Translations under genes and position numbers: made by a program
Notes under the pieces: model-generated
What the model was told of the DNA's origin: nothing
The model's input: only the letters and a program-made list of their open reading frames with translations
Database searches by the model: none
NCBI RefSeq assembly: GCF_020329485.1
Contig: NZ_JAGKJI010000005.1
Span: 1 to 64,000, forward strand
Direction of reading: 5' to 3'
Source of the DNA: Bradyrhizobium cenepequi
GTDB lineage: Bacteria > Pseudomonadota > Alphaproteobacteria > Rhizobiales > Xanthobacteraceae
Length of the DNA: 64,000 bases
Part shown: piece after piece, positions 37,021 to 45,135 of the stretch
How positions within the stretch are numbered: the first letter of the stretch is position 1
How the letters are laid out: each line of letters starts with the position of its first letter

Positions 37021-37638
37021 TCAGGTGCGGCGATCGGCGAGCCGCCGCGCAGCCGGCAGCAGCGCGGCCCCGAGCGCGGTCTTGACGAGCGTGCCCGCGA
37101 TGAACGGCAAGATGCCGAACAGCCACGCCTTCTCGGCGCCCAGGCCGACGCCGAAGGCCAGCCAGCTAAAACCGGCCGCGAGGATGATGATGTGACCGAG
37201 CGCCATGGCTGCAAACAGCCGGACGACGCTGCGGTCCCAGCCGCGCTCGGCGAGCCAGCCGGTGACGAACGCCGCCGCCACGAACCCAAACAGATAGCCG
37301 GCGGTCGGGCCGATCAGCGGTGCGAGACCGCCGACAGGTCCGGCAAACACCGGAAAGCCGATCGCGCCTTCCGCCAGGTAGGTGATCATGGTCGCAGCTC
37401 CGAGCCATGAGCCGTAGGCGGCGCCGATCATCAGCACCACCAGCGTCTGCAGCGTCATCGGCACATAGGGCAGCGGCAGATTGACCTTGGCCGACAGCGC
37501 CAGCAGCGCTGTGCCCAGGAACACCAGGATGGTCCCGCGCCATAGCGCGGAGAATTCACCCGATCGGGTCGGCCACAGCACCGAAGCAAGAGGAAAATGC
37601 CTGGCGGCGGCGGACTCCGATACCGATCTGACTGACAA
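37021..37638 (-). CDS. bioY: Biotin transporter BioY
   Basis: A 205-residue S-component-type membrane protein with six hydrophobic segments. Family blocks: [26 protein letters not shown] near residue 50, [33 protein letters not shown], and the C-terminal [14 protein letters not shown]. It binds biotin and can act alone or with an ECF module; no EcfA or EcfT gene is adjacent. It lies 34 bp downstream of the aminotransferase gene in the same direction and is probably cotranscribed. Biotin is the cofactor of AccB encoded 6 kb away. Confidence 0.93.
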   Translation of the reverse strand: MSVRSVSESAAARHFPLASVLWPTRSGEFSALWRGTILVFLGTALLALSAKVNLPLPYVPMTLQTLVVLMIGAAYGSWLGAATMITYLAEGAIGFPVFAGPVGGLAPLIGPTAGYLFGFVAAAFVTGWLAERGWDRSVVRLFAAMALGHIIILAAGFSWLAFGVGLGAEKAWLFGILPFIAGTLVKTALGAALLPAARRLADRRT

Positions 37639-37672
37639 GGCCTACTCCGGGAAGCTGCGACAAACTGGCGCG

Positions 37673-38860
37673 CTATTTAAGCCAACCAGCGATCCGCGCA
37701 ACCGCTTCCTGCATCTCCTCTGGGGACCGTGCATAGGAAAAACGGATGAAGGCGCGACCGTGAATCGGATCGAAATCGACGCCCGGCGTCGCCGCGACAT
37801 GGGCCTTTTCCAGCATCTGACGCGCAAATTCGAAACTGTCGGCCGTAAAATCCGATACGTCGGCATAGAGGTAAAATGCGCCATCGGCGGGCAGGAACTT
37901 GGTCAGCCCCGCGCTGGGCAGCCCCTCTATCAGGATGCGCCGATTCTCTTGATAACCGCGCTTGATCGCTTCCATCTCCTCGCGGCCATCGAAGGCGGCT
38001 TCGGCTGCGATCTGCGACAGCGTCGGCACCGAGATCGAGAGGTTCTGCTGCAGGCGCTCGATCGGGCGCACCAGCGGCTCGGGCACGACCATCCAGCCGA
38101 CCCGCCAACCGGTCATGCAGAAATACTTTGAGAACGAATTGATCACGAGCGCGCGCGGGGACAATTCGGCTGCCGTCACCGCCAGAAACGCGTAGTCGAG
38201 CCCGTGATAGATCTCATCCGAGATGAAGCGAATGCCGGCGCTTTCGGCCGCCCTCATCAGGCTTGCGAGAGCATCGCGCGACATCATCGTGCCCGTGGGA
38301 TTGGCAGGACTCCCCACCAGGACGCCCTTGAGCGGCGCCTTGCGATGCGCGTCGAGCAACGCCGCGCCGGTCAGCGCGTGCCGCGTTTCGTTCGTCGTCT
38401 CGATCAGCACCGGCTCGCAGCCGAGCGCGGTGAGGATATGGCGGTAAGGCGGATAGCCGGGCACTGTGACCGCTACCCGATCGCCGGGCTCGAACATTGC
38501 GAGAAACGCCAGGATGAAACCGCCCGAGGAGCCCGTCGTGACCACGATGCGCTCGGCATCGACATCGCATCCATACGTCTCGCGATAATGCCGCGCGACG
38601 CGCGCGCGCAGCGAGGGAATGCCGAGCGCGGAGGTATAGTCGATGCGTCCATCATCGAGCGCTGCATGGGCGGCTGCGATCGCTGCGTTCGGCGCCGGCG
38701 CCGCCGGCTGTCCGACCTCCATGTGGATCACATGCCCGCCAGCCGCTTCGATTCGCGCGGCTGCTGCCATCACGTCCATCACCATGAAGGGCGGAACTTC
38801 GCTCCGTCCCGAGGCGGTCAAAAGATGATTCACGTGATCTCCAAATGTCGCTTCGCGCAT
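37673..38860 (-). CDS. Class I/II PLP-dependent aminotransferase
   Basis: A 395-residue aspartate aminotransferase-fold enzyme. It shows the N-terminal GQPAAPAPNAAI, DYTSALGIPSLRARVARHY, PGYPPYRHIL, SPANPTGTMMS (carboxylate and PLP contacts), SDEIYHGLDY, the PLP lysine in NSFSKYFCMTGWRVGWMV near residue 240, and the substrate arginine in RAFIRFSYA near the C-terminus. The substrate is unknown. The ATG at 38860 has no clear ribosome-binding site. It precedes bioY closely; any metabolic link between the two is not evident. Confidence 0.9.
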   Translation of the reverse strand: MREATFGDHVNHLLTASGRSEVPPFMVMDVMAAAARIEAAGGHVIHMEVGQPAAPAPNAAIAAAHAALDDGRIDYTSALGIPSLRARVARHYRETYGCDVDAERIVVTTGSSGGFILAFLAMFEPGDRVAVTVPGYPPYRHILTALGCEPVLIETTNETRHALTGAALLDAHRKAPLKGVLVGSPANPTGTMMSRDALASLMRAAESAGIRFISDEIYHGLDYAFLAVTAAELSPRALVINSFSKYFCMTGWRVGWMVVPEPLVRPIERLQQNLSISVPTLSQIAAEAAFDGREEMEAIKRGYQENRRILIEGLPSAGLTKFLPADGAFYLYADVSDFTADSFEFARQMLEKAHVAATPGVDFDPIHGRAFIRFSYARSPEEMQEAVARIAGWLK

Positions 38861-38995
38861 GGATATCTGCTATTTGGGCCGGCGTCGCCGGTTTCGAGTT
38901 CCGAAATGGCCGGTTGCGCCCCAGACTGGCCGCATTCGGCGGTTTGTTAGGGCATATATTGTCCGTGGCCCGCCGCCAATCGCCAAGACCGCTCC

Positions 38996-40399
38996 ATGCT
39001 GCTCCGTCTCGCGCTGCGCAAGAAGACCCTGAAATTGACCGCGCTCGCCACCGCAATTGCCCTCGCGGTCGCGCCGACGATGGCGCTCGCGCAGCAGAAC
39101 AAGGGTCCGCCGATCCTGCGCGACACCGAGGCCGAGCAATTGCTGCGCGACTATACGAGACCGATCCTGCGCGCCGCGGGACTAGAGAAGCAGAACATCC
39201 AGATGGTCATCATCAACGACAGCAGCTTCAACGCTTTCGTTGCCGACGGCCGCCGCATCTTCGTCAATTACGGCGCGATCCTGCAGTCGGAAACGCCGAA
39301 CCAGATCATCGGCGTGCTCGCGCACGAAACGGGGCATCTTGCCGGCGGCCATCTCGCAAAGCTCCGCGAGCAACTGGCGCACGCGCAGACCCAGATGATC
39401 ATCGCCATGCTGCTCGGCGCCGGCGCGATGGTCGCGGGCGTGCGCGGCGGCAGCAATAACGGTCTTGCGAATGCAGGCGCTGCAGCGGTATCCGCCCCGC
39501 AGGAGGTGATCCGCCGAACGCTGCTGTCCTATCAGCGCCAGCAGGAAGAAAACGCCGACCGCGCCGGCGTGAAATTCCTGAGCGCGACCGGCCAGTCCGC
39601 CAAGGGCATGTACGACACCTTCAAGCGCTTCACCGACGAGAGCCTGTTCGCGGCACGCGGCGCCGATCCCTACCTGATGTCGCACCCGATGCCAGCCGAT
39701 CGTGTCGCAGCATTGGCGGAGATCGCGCGCTCCAGCTCCTATTGGGACAAGAAGGACGATCCGGCGCTGCAATTGCGCCACGACATGGTGCGCGCCAAGA
39801 TCTCCGCCTTCATGGAGCGGCCGGAGACCGTCTATCGCCGCTATCCTGCCTCCAACAGCAGTCTGCCCGCCCGCTATGCGCGCGCGATCTCGACTTATCT
39901 GCACGGCGATCTCCGCAGCGCACTGGCGCAGATCGACGGCCTGATCCAGGCGCAGCCCAACAATGCCTATTTCTACGAATTGCGCGGCCAGGCGCTGCTC
40001 GAAGGTGGCAGGCCGGCGGAGGCGATCGCGCCGTTGCGCCGGGCAGTGCAGCTTTCGGGCAACGCGCCCTTGATCGAGATGCTGCTCGGCCAGGCGCTGG
40101 TTGCGACCAACAACAACGCCTACACCGATGAAGCCATCAGCATCCTGCGCGCAGCGGTGGCGCGCGAAGGCGAGGCGCCGATCGGCTACACCCAACTCGC
40201 CATGGCCTATGGCCGCAGGGGCGACTACGCGCAGGCGGACCTCGCTTCCGCCCAGGCCGCCTACCTGCGCGGCGACAGCAAGACCGCGCGCGAACTGGCC
40301 TCGCGTGCCAAGACGCGCTTTCCGATCGGAACCCCCGGTTGGGTCAAGGCTGACGATATTGTGAGCGCCCGGCCGCTGCCGGGTCAGAAAAACAACTAG
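38996..40399 (+). CDS. M48 family metalloprotease with C-terminal TPRs (BepA-like)
   Basis: A 467-residue periplasmic protein with a signal peptide ending MALAQ (about residue 33). The zinc protease domain has the HExxH motif HETGH (H110, E111, H114) and a third ligand in EENADRAG. The C-terminal half (about residues 280-450) is a tetratricopeptide array (YFYELRGQALLEGGRPAEAI and similar). This architecture is that of BepA/YfgC, which assists or degrades outer-membrane beta-barrel proteins such as LptD. An envelope quality-control role is inferred. The DsbA-like gene follows 72 bp downstream in the same direction. Confidence 0.9.
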   Translation: MLLRLALRKKTLKLTALATAIALAVAPTMALAQQNKGPPILRDTEAEQLLRDYTRPILRAAGLEKQNIQMVIINDSSFNAFVADGRRIFVNYGAILQSETPNQIIGVLAHETGHLAGGHLAKLREQLAHAQTQMIIAMLLGAGAMVAGVRGGSNNGLANAGAAAVSAPQEVIRRTLLSYQRQQEENADRAGVKFLSATGQSAKGMYDTFKRFTDESLFAARGADPYLMSHPMPADRVAALAEIARSSSYWDKKDDPALQLRHDMVRAKISAFMERPETVYRRYPASNSSLPARYARAISTYLHGDLRSALAQIDGLIQAQPNNAYFYELRGQALLEGGRPAEAIAPLRRAVQLSGNAPLIEMLLGQALVATNNNAYTDEAISILRAAVAREGEAPIGYTQLAMAYGRRGDYAQADLASAQAAYLRGDSKTARELASRAKTRFPIGTPGWVKADDIVSARPLPGQKNN

Positions 40400-40471
40400 C
40401 CATCAACGTAAATCGTCTACAACGATTGCCAAACCGGCCCCGAACCGAAAAAGCCGCACAAGGATTTGCTC

Positions 40472-41239
40472 ATGCGCCCGCTCCGCTTTCTCGCTCCTGC
40501 CCTACTCGCCGCGGCGCTCGCAGGCATCTCGCCGCCCGCATCCGCCCAAGGCTTCTCCGATACGCAACGCAGCGACATCGAAAGCATCGTGCGCAATTAC
40601 CTGGTCACGCATCCCGAGGTGCTCGAGGAGGCGATGACCGAGCTCGCCAAGCGCCAGGCCGTGGCCGAAGCCGAGAAGCACCAGGCCGGCATCGAGAAGA
40701 ATGCTGACGTGATCTTCAACTCGCCGCGCGGCGTGACGCTCGGCAACAAGGACGGCGACGTCACCTTCGTGGAATTCTTCGACTACAATTGCGGCTACTG
40801 CAAACGCGCGATGGCCGACATGCTCGACCTCATGAAGACCGATCCCAAGCTGAAGGTGGTGCTGAAGGAATTTCCGGTGCTGAGCCAGGGCTCGGTGGAA
40901 GCCGCGCAAGTCGCCGTCGCCGTGCGCATGCAGGATCCGACGGGAAAGAAATATCTCGACTTCCACCAGAAGCTGCTTGGCGGCCGCGGCGCCGCCGACA
41001 AGGCGCGTGCGATGGCGGTCGCCAAGGAAGTCGGCCTCGACATGGCGAGGCTCGAGAAGGACATGGCGAGCCCCGAGGCGAAGGCGACCATCGAGGAGAA
41101 CTTCAAGCTCGCCGAAGCGATGGGCATGAACGGCACGCCGAGCTACGTGATCGGCAAGCAGGTCGTGATCGGCGCGGTCGGGCTGGACAATCTGAAGGAG
41201 AAGATCGGCATCGCCCGCTGCGGCAAGGCGACGTGCTGA
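40472..41239 (+). CDS. DsbA/ScsC-like thiol:disulfide oxidoreductase
   Basis: A 255-residue periplasmic thioredoxin-fold protein with a signal peptide ending PASAQ (about residue 26), a helical N-terminal segment (SDTQRSDIESIVRNYLVTHPEVLEEAM, the family's dimerisation-type stalk), the active site CGYC at residues 107-110 in FFDYNCGYCKRAM, and the cis-proline in MNGTPSYVIG. An extra CGKATC pair closes the protein. ATG 40472 has AAGGA in front; the in-frame TTG two codons earlier is less likely. It probably shuffles or oxidises disulfides, possibly for clients of the BepA-like protein encoded upstream. A strong terminator follows. Confidence 0.92.
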   Translation: MRPLRFLAPALLAAALAGISPPASAQGFSDTQRSDIESIVRNYLVTHPEVLEEAMTELAKRQAVAEAEKHQAGIEKNADVIFNSPRGVTLGNKDGDVTFVEFFDYNCGYCKRAMADMLDLMKTDPKLKVVLKEFPVLSQGSVEAAQVAVAVRMQDPTGKKYLDFHQKLLGGRGAADKARAMAVAKEVGLDMARLEKDMASPEAKATIEENFKLAEAMGMNGTPSYVIGKQVVIGAVGLDNLKEKIGIARCGKATC

Positions 41240-41267
41240 CATAACCGCGAGACAATATCGGATGCGC

Positions 41268-41296
41268 AAAGGCCGGCTCCGTAGCCGGCCTTTTTC
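41268..41296 (+). terminator. Rho-independent terminator after the DsbA-like gene
   Basis: GGCCGGCT-CCGT-AGCCGGCC with an A-rich 5' flank and TTTTT at 41291-41295: a classic intrinsic terminator 30 bp after the stop codon. Confidence 0.9.
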
Positions 41297-41303
41297 GTTT
41301 CAG

Positions 41304-41336
41304 CGATACTCCACGTTGTTTGAACGATACTCCACG
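41304..41336 (+). promoter_or_regulatory. Two direct CGATACTCCACG repeats, 21-bp period
   Basis: The 12-mer occurs at 41304-41315 and again, identical, at 41325-41336. A 21-bp period equals two helical turns, so two protein subunits would sit on the same DNA face. It lies 55 bp upstream of the EcfG-type -35 element of the DUF1236 gene, a fit for an activator site; no regulator is known. Confidence 0.4.
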
Positions 41337-41390
41337 CTTGCATTCATCGCGCATTCACAAAACAAACCGCGTGGAACCCGCTTTTGGCGC

Positions 41391-41415
41391 GGAACGTCGC
41401 TCTCCTCCTTTCGTT
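41391..41415 (+). promoter_or_regulatory. EcfG-type general stress promoter (GGAAC-N16-CGTT)
   Basis: -35 GGAAC at 41391-41395 and -10 CGTT at 41412-41415, spacer 16, exactly the EcfG consensus of Rhizobiales. An overlapping near-match, GGAAC (41373-41377) with N17 and CGTC, lies just upstream. Transcription from here would begin about 35 nt before the DUF1236 start codon. Confidence 0.75.
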
Positions 41416-41456
41416 GTCGGCGCGGGCAATGCAGGACTTGTGAGGAGGAATCTCAA

Positions 41457-42284
41457 ATGACTAATCGCTTGTTGATTTCGGTCGCAACAGCGGCCCTGAT
41501 CGCGGGAACCGGCTTTGCTAACGCGCAAGGCACGGGCATGGGCCGTGAATCGCCGTCATCCGGCGGTGGCGCCACAACGCAGCACAGCGCGCCATCCGGT
41601 GGCGGCGCGTCCTCGGGCACGATGAACCGCGATCGCGGCGGCACCACGGGGATGGGTGGCTCCGAACAGTCCGGCAAGGGCTCAGGGTCTTCCGGCATGA
41701 AGTCGGAGTCCGACAAGGGTGGTGCGGCCGACAGGAACGCACAGGACACCGCGCCCGGTCAGAAGTCGAAGAGCATGAGCTCGGAGAGCGAGAGGACCAA
41801 GGGCGACAAGGGCATGAAGGCTGAAGGTCGCGACAGCCGTGACCGCGGCAACATGAAGGCTGAGGGCCGTGAAGGTCGTGATCGTGACCGCATGAATGCC
41901 GAGACTCGCGACAAGAGCGGCGGCACCGCTGCGGAAGGCCGCGACAAGAGCGGCACGGAGACTCAGAAGGGCGCGACCGATACGAGCCGCTCGCAAACCA
42001 CGACCGGCGCCGCCGCAACCTCGGCGACCGCGGCTCCGCCGGCCGAGAAGCGGACCCAGATCGTCTCCGCGATCAGGTCGGAGCGCGTCGAGGAAGTGAA
42101 GAACGTGAACTTCAACGTCTCGGTCGGCGCCACTGTGCCCACGACCGTACGCTTCCACCCGCTTCCTTCCCGGATCGTCGAAATCTATCCGGAGTGGCGC
42201 GGCTATCAGTTCATCCTGGTCAGTGGCCGTTACGTGATCGTGCGTCCCGAGACGCATGAGATCATCTATATCCTCGAGGGCTGA
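41457..42284 (+). CDS. DUF1236 domain protein, secreted, low-complexity middle
   Basis: A 275-residue exported protein. Signal peptide: MTNRLLISVATAALIAGTGFANA. Residues 24-195 are Gly/Ser, then Lys/Glu/Arg-rich with imperfect repeats of the type MKAEGRDSRDRGN. Residues 200-275 form the DUF1236 domain (VKNVNFNVSVGATVPTTVRF, LPSRIVEIYPEWRGYQFIL, YVIVRPETHEIIYIL). ATG 41457 has a near-perfect GAGGAGG; in-frame upstream codons run through the promoter and terminator and are ruled out. DUF1236 proteins are periplasmic proteins of unknown function, often induced by stress; the EcfG-type promoter at 41391 supports that here. Confidence 0.9.
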   Translation: MTNRLLISVATAALIAGTGFANAQGTGMGRESPSSGGGATTQHSAPSGGGASSGTMNRDRGGTTGMGGSEQSGKGSGSSGMKSESDKGGAADRNAQDTAPGQKSKSMSSESERTKGDKGMKAEGRDSRDRGNMKAEGREGRDRDRMNAETRDKSGGTAAEGRDKSGTETQKGATDTSRSQTTTGAAATSATAAPPAEKRTQIVSAIRSERVEEVKNVNFNVSVGATVPTTVRFHPLPSRIVEIYPEWRGYQFILVSGRYVIVRPETHEIIYILEG

Positions 42285-42297
42285 TGGCAGCTCCAAC

Positions 42298-42325
42298 GCG
42301 AGGGCGGGCCCCAACCCGCCCTCGC
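42298..42325 (+). terminator. GC-rich hairpin after DUF1236 gene
   Basis: GCGAGGGCGGG and CCCGCCCTCGC are exact 11-bp complements around a 6-nt loop, 13 bp after the stop codon. The following sequence (TCTATTCC) is only mildly T-rich, so termination is likely but not certain. Confidence 0.7.
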
Positions 42326-42518
42326 TCTATTCCTGTCTGCCAGGCGCGAGGTCGCAGCCCGCGGCGTGTCGATCGAGCTTTTCCACAGAAGTTGGTTAAT
42401 TAGCAATTTCCATGAGCTAGCCGGGCAATCGGACAACCTGAATGAGCCGTTTGAACCGGTTTCCAACAAACCTAAAGCTTTCCCTCTGGGCCGTTGTTAC
42501 CTATAAACCCGCGACTTG

Positions 42519-42560
42519 GAGCAGGAATCCGGAACCTCGGTTTCCGAAAGGGTCCTGCTC
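42519..42560. repeat. Palindromic repeat, family B-like short copy
   Basis: Outer arms GAGCAGGA and TCCTGCTC enclose a CCGGAAC/GGTTTCCG core. The layout matches the other family B copies but the outer arms differ, so it is a divergent or related element. Confidence 0.55.
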
Positions 42561-42593
42561 AAAACGCTTTAGCGCCGCTTGTTGGAATTCCGG

Positions 42594-43061
42594 ATGGCCC
42601 AGGCTCCTGCCGCGACGATCTATGTGCTCAACGGCCCGAACCTCAATCTGCTCGGGACGCGTGAGCCCGAGACCTATGGCCATGCCACCCTGGCCGACGT
42701 CGAGAAGCTCTGCAGGGATACCGCGGCCCAGTTCGGCCTCGCCGCGGACTGCCGGCAATCCAACCGCGAGGGCGAACTGATCGACTTCATCCATGAGGCG
42801 CACGCGAAAAAAGCGGTCGGGATCATCATCAATGCCGGGGCCTATTCCCACACCTCGATCGCGCTACATGACGCGCTGGTCGGGGTGAAAATTCCGACCG
42901 TCGAAGTGCATATCAGCAACATTTATGCCCGCGAGAGCTTCCGGCATCATTCCTTCACTGCTAAAGCCGCCTTCGCGTCGCTTTGCGGCTTCGGCATCGA
43001 TGGCTATCGCCTCGCGATATCGGGCCTCGCCGCCAAGATTGGCGCCAAGGCGATAGCCTGA
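42594..43061 (+). CDS. aroQ: 3-dehydroquinate dehydratase, type II
   Basis: Catalyses the third shikimate-pathway step, 3-dehydroquinate to 3-dehydroshikimate. The 155-residue product has [20 protein letters not shown] with the catalytic tyrosine of the flexible lid, [33 protein letters not shown] and [19 protein letters not shown] with the catalytic histidine. Length is normal for the dodecameric type II enzyme. ATG 42594 ([14 protein letters not shown]) matches family starts. It is followed 41 bp later by accB, a common arrangement in Rhizobiales. Confidence 0.96.
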   Translation: MAQAPAATIYVLNGPNLNLLGTREPETYGHATLADVEKLCRDTAAQFGLAADCRQSNREGELIDFIHEAHAKKAVGIIINAGAYSHTSIALHDALVGVKIPTVEVHISNIYARESFRHHSFTAKAAFASLCGFGIDGYRLAISGLAAKIGAKAIA

Positions 43062-43102
43062 CACATTCCCCGTCATCAGACAGAGAGTTTCGGACCAAGA
43101 TC

Positions 43103-43600
43103 ATGGCGCGCCAGCCTGACGACAAATCCGCCGCAAAGCCCGGCAAAGACAACGACAAGGATGACGCCGCGCTCATCCGCGAACTCGCGCTCCTGCTCGA
43201 CGAGACCAACCTGACCGAGATCGAAATCGAGCGCGCGGGCGTCCGGTTGCGGGTCGCGCGCAACGTCAGCATTGCCGCCCACGTGCCGGGGGCCGTCGCA
43301 CCGCCCGTGCCGGTAGCTGCACCTGTGGCCGCCGCCCCCGCAGCCACGGCCGATCTCGCCAAACATCCGGGCGTCGTGCCCTCGCCCATGGTCGGCACCG
43401 CCTATTGGGCGCCGGAGCCGGGCGCAAAGCCCTTTATCGAGGTCGGCAGCAAGGTGACCGCCGGACAGACACTGCTGATCATCGAGGCGATGAAGACGAT
43501 GAACCAGATTCCCTCGCCGCGCGCGGGCACTGTGACGCAGATCCTCGTCGAGGACGGCCAGCCGGTAGAGTTCGGCGAGCCGCTGGTAATTATCGAATAG
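43103..43600 (+). CDS. accB: Biotin carboxyl carrier protein of acetyl-CoA carboxylase
   Basis: BCCP carries biotin between the carboxylase AccC and the transferase AccAD in fatty-acid synthesis. The 165-residue protein has an N-terminal helical part ([24 protein letters not shown]), an Ala/Pro-rich linker (residues about 60-90) and a C-terminal biotinyl domain with [18 protein letters not shown] and the biotinylation site EAMKTMNQI (Lys131). The usual residue after the biotinyl lysine is Met or Leu; here it is Thr, within normal variation. It is separated from accC by 80 bp occupied by an inverted repeat. Confidence 0.95.
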   Translation: MARQPDDKSAAKPGKDNDKDDAALIRELALLLDETNLTEIEIERAGVRLRVARNVSIAAHVPGAVAPPVPVAAPVAAAPAATADLAKHPGVVPSPMVGTAYWAPEPGAKPFIEVGSKVTAGQTLLIIEAMKTMNQIPSPRAGTVTQILVEDGQPVEFGEPLVIIE

Positions 43601-43667
43601 CGAATGGTGAGTGGCGAATAGCGAGTGGTGAAGAATTCCCATTCGCTATTCGCCACTCACCACTCGC
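43600..43667. repeat. Inverted repeat between accB and accC
   Basis: Left arm begins GCGAATGGTGAGTGGCGAAT (43600-43627), right arm is its near-perfect complement (43640-43667; two mismatches), with a 12-nt loop. It overlaps the last base of the accB stop codon and fills nearly the whole accB-accC gap. A mobile-like short palindrome inside an operon. Confidence 0.85.
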
Positions 43668-43680
43668 CCCCTGAGGCGCC

Positions 43681-45033
43681 ATGTTCGACAAGATCCTCAT
43701 AGCCAACCGCGGTGAAATCGCGCTTCGCGTGCTGCGCGCCTGCAAGGAGCTCGGCATTTCGACGGTGGCCGTGCATTCGACTGCGGACGCGGACGCCATG
43801 CATGTGCGGCTTGCGGACGAGAGCGTCTGCATCGGACCGCCGCCGTCGAAGGATTCCTATCTCAACATTCCCGCCCTGCTTGCCGCCTGCGAGATCACGG
43901 GCGCCGAGGCGGTGCATCCCGGCTACGGCTTCCTCTCCGAAAATGCCCGCTTCGCCGATATCCTGGCCGAGCACAATCTGCATTTCATCGGGCCAAAAGC
44001 CGAGCACATCCGCCTGATGGGCGACAAGATCGAGGCCAAGAAGACCGCCAAGCGGCTCGGCATTCCCGTCGTTCCCGGTTCCGATGGCGCCGTGAGCTCC
44101 GATGACGATTCAATGGCGATCGCCAGGTCGATCGGCTTCCCGGTGCTGGTGAAGGCCGCCGCCGGCGGCGGCGGGCGCGGCATGAAGGTCGCCCACAGCG
44201 AAGCCGATCTGGCGCTGGCGCTCTCCACGGCGGCGACCGAAGCGAAATCCGCGTTCGGCGACGCGTCGGTCTATCTCGAGAAATACCTGCAGAAGCCGCG
44301 CCACATCGAGATCCAGGTGCTCGGCGACGGCCGCGGCGGCGCCATCCATCTTGGCGAGCGTGACTGTTCGCTGCAGCGGCGTCACCAGAAGGTCTGGGAA
44401 GAAGGCCCCTCGCCGGTCCTCTCGGCCGCCGCGCGCGCAAGGATCGGCGAGACCTGCGCGAAGGCGATGCGGGAGCTGAAATATCTCGGCGCCGGCACGG
44501 TCGAATTTCTCTACGAGGACGGCGAGTTCTATTTCATCGAGATGAACACCCGCATCCAGGTCGAGCATCCCGTCACCGAGAGCATCACCGATATCGACCT
44601 CGTGCTCGAGCAGATCCGGATTGCCGCCGGCGGCGACCTGCCGGCAAAGCAGGACGAGGTGGCGATCATCGGCCACGCCATCGAATGCCGCATCAATGCG
44701 GAGAACCCGCAGACCTTCCGCCCTTCGCCTGGACGCATCTCGCAATACCACCCGCCCGGCGGCCTCGGCGTGCGGATCGATTCCGCTGTCTACCAAGGCT
44801 ATGTTATCCCGCCCTACTACGACTCGCTCGTCGGCAAGCTGATCGTGCACGGCAAGACCCGTGGCGAGTGCCTGATGCGGCTGCGCCGGGCGCTGGACGA
44901 GATGGTGGTCGACGGCATCGAGACCACGCTGCCGCTGTTCCGCGCCCTGGTGCGCGAGCCTTCCATCATCGACGGCGACTACCACATCCACTGGCTCGAG
45001 CAGTATCTCGCCGGGCAGCCGACTACTGGCTGA
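43681..45033 (+). CDS. accC: Biotin carboxylase subunit of acetyl-CoA carboxylase
   Basis: ATP-dependent carboxylation of biotin on AccB. The 450-residue product matches AccC throughout: [34 protein letters not shown], the ATP-grasp glycine loop [13 protein letters not shown] near residue 160, [33 protein letters not shown] with the catalytic Glu and Arg, and ECRINAENP. Length is standard. Cotranscription with aroQ and accB is likely. Confidence 0.97.
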   Translation: MFDKILIANRGEIALRVLRACKELGISTVAVHSTADADAMHVRLADESVCIGPPPSKDSYLNIPALLAACEITGAEAVHPGYGFLSENARFADILAEHNLHFIGPKAEHIRLMGDKIEAKKTAKRLGIPVVPGSDGAVSSDDDSMAIARSIGFPVLVKAAAGGGGRGMKVAHSEADLALALSTAATEAKSAFGDASVYLEKYLQKPRHIEIQVLGDGRGGAIHLGERDCSLQRRHQKVWEEGPSPVLSAAARARIGETCAKAMRELKYLGAGTVEFLYEDGEFYFIEMNTRIQVEHPVTESITDIDLVLEQIRIAAGGDLPAKQDEVAIIGHAIECRINAENPQTFRPSPGRISQYHPPGGLGVRIDSAVYQGYVIPPYYDSLVGKLIVHGKTRGECLMRLRRALDEMVVDGIETTLPLFRALVREPSIIDGDYHIHWLEQYLAGQPTTG

Positions 45034-45058
45034 CGCCTCAATCAGTTCCATTCCTTAT

Positions 45059-45083
45059 GGAACAAAGCACGGAACCGTGCGTT
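45059..45083 (+). promoter_or_regulatory. EcfG-type general stress promoter (GGAAC-N16-CGTT)
   Basis: GGAAC at 45059-45063 and CGTT at 45080-45083, spacer 16: an exact match to the EcfG consensus. It ends about 50 bp before the histidine kinase ATG (45136), giving a short leader, and supports that start over an in-frame TTG at 45082 that would lie inside the -10 element. Confidence 0.75.
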
Positions 45084-45135
45084 GCAGCGACAGGGATTTC
45101 CCACGCCCAAGGATCGCTTGCACTCCACTGGATCC

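Larger units (their letters stand above)
42285..42593. other. Intergenic region with hairpin and repeat before aroQ
   Basis: No gene. It holds a GC-rich hairpin at 42298-42325 (end of the DUF1236 transcript) and a short family B repeat at 42519-42560, about 30 bp upstream of aroQ. No clear promoter was recognised. Confidence 0.6.

Noticed and set aside
41262..41456. In-frame upstream extension of the DUF1236 gene
   Set aside because: It would run through a terminator and promoter, and the ATG at 41457 has an excellent ribosome-binding site and a signal peptide right after it.
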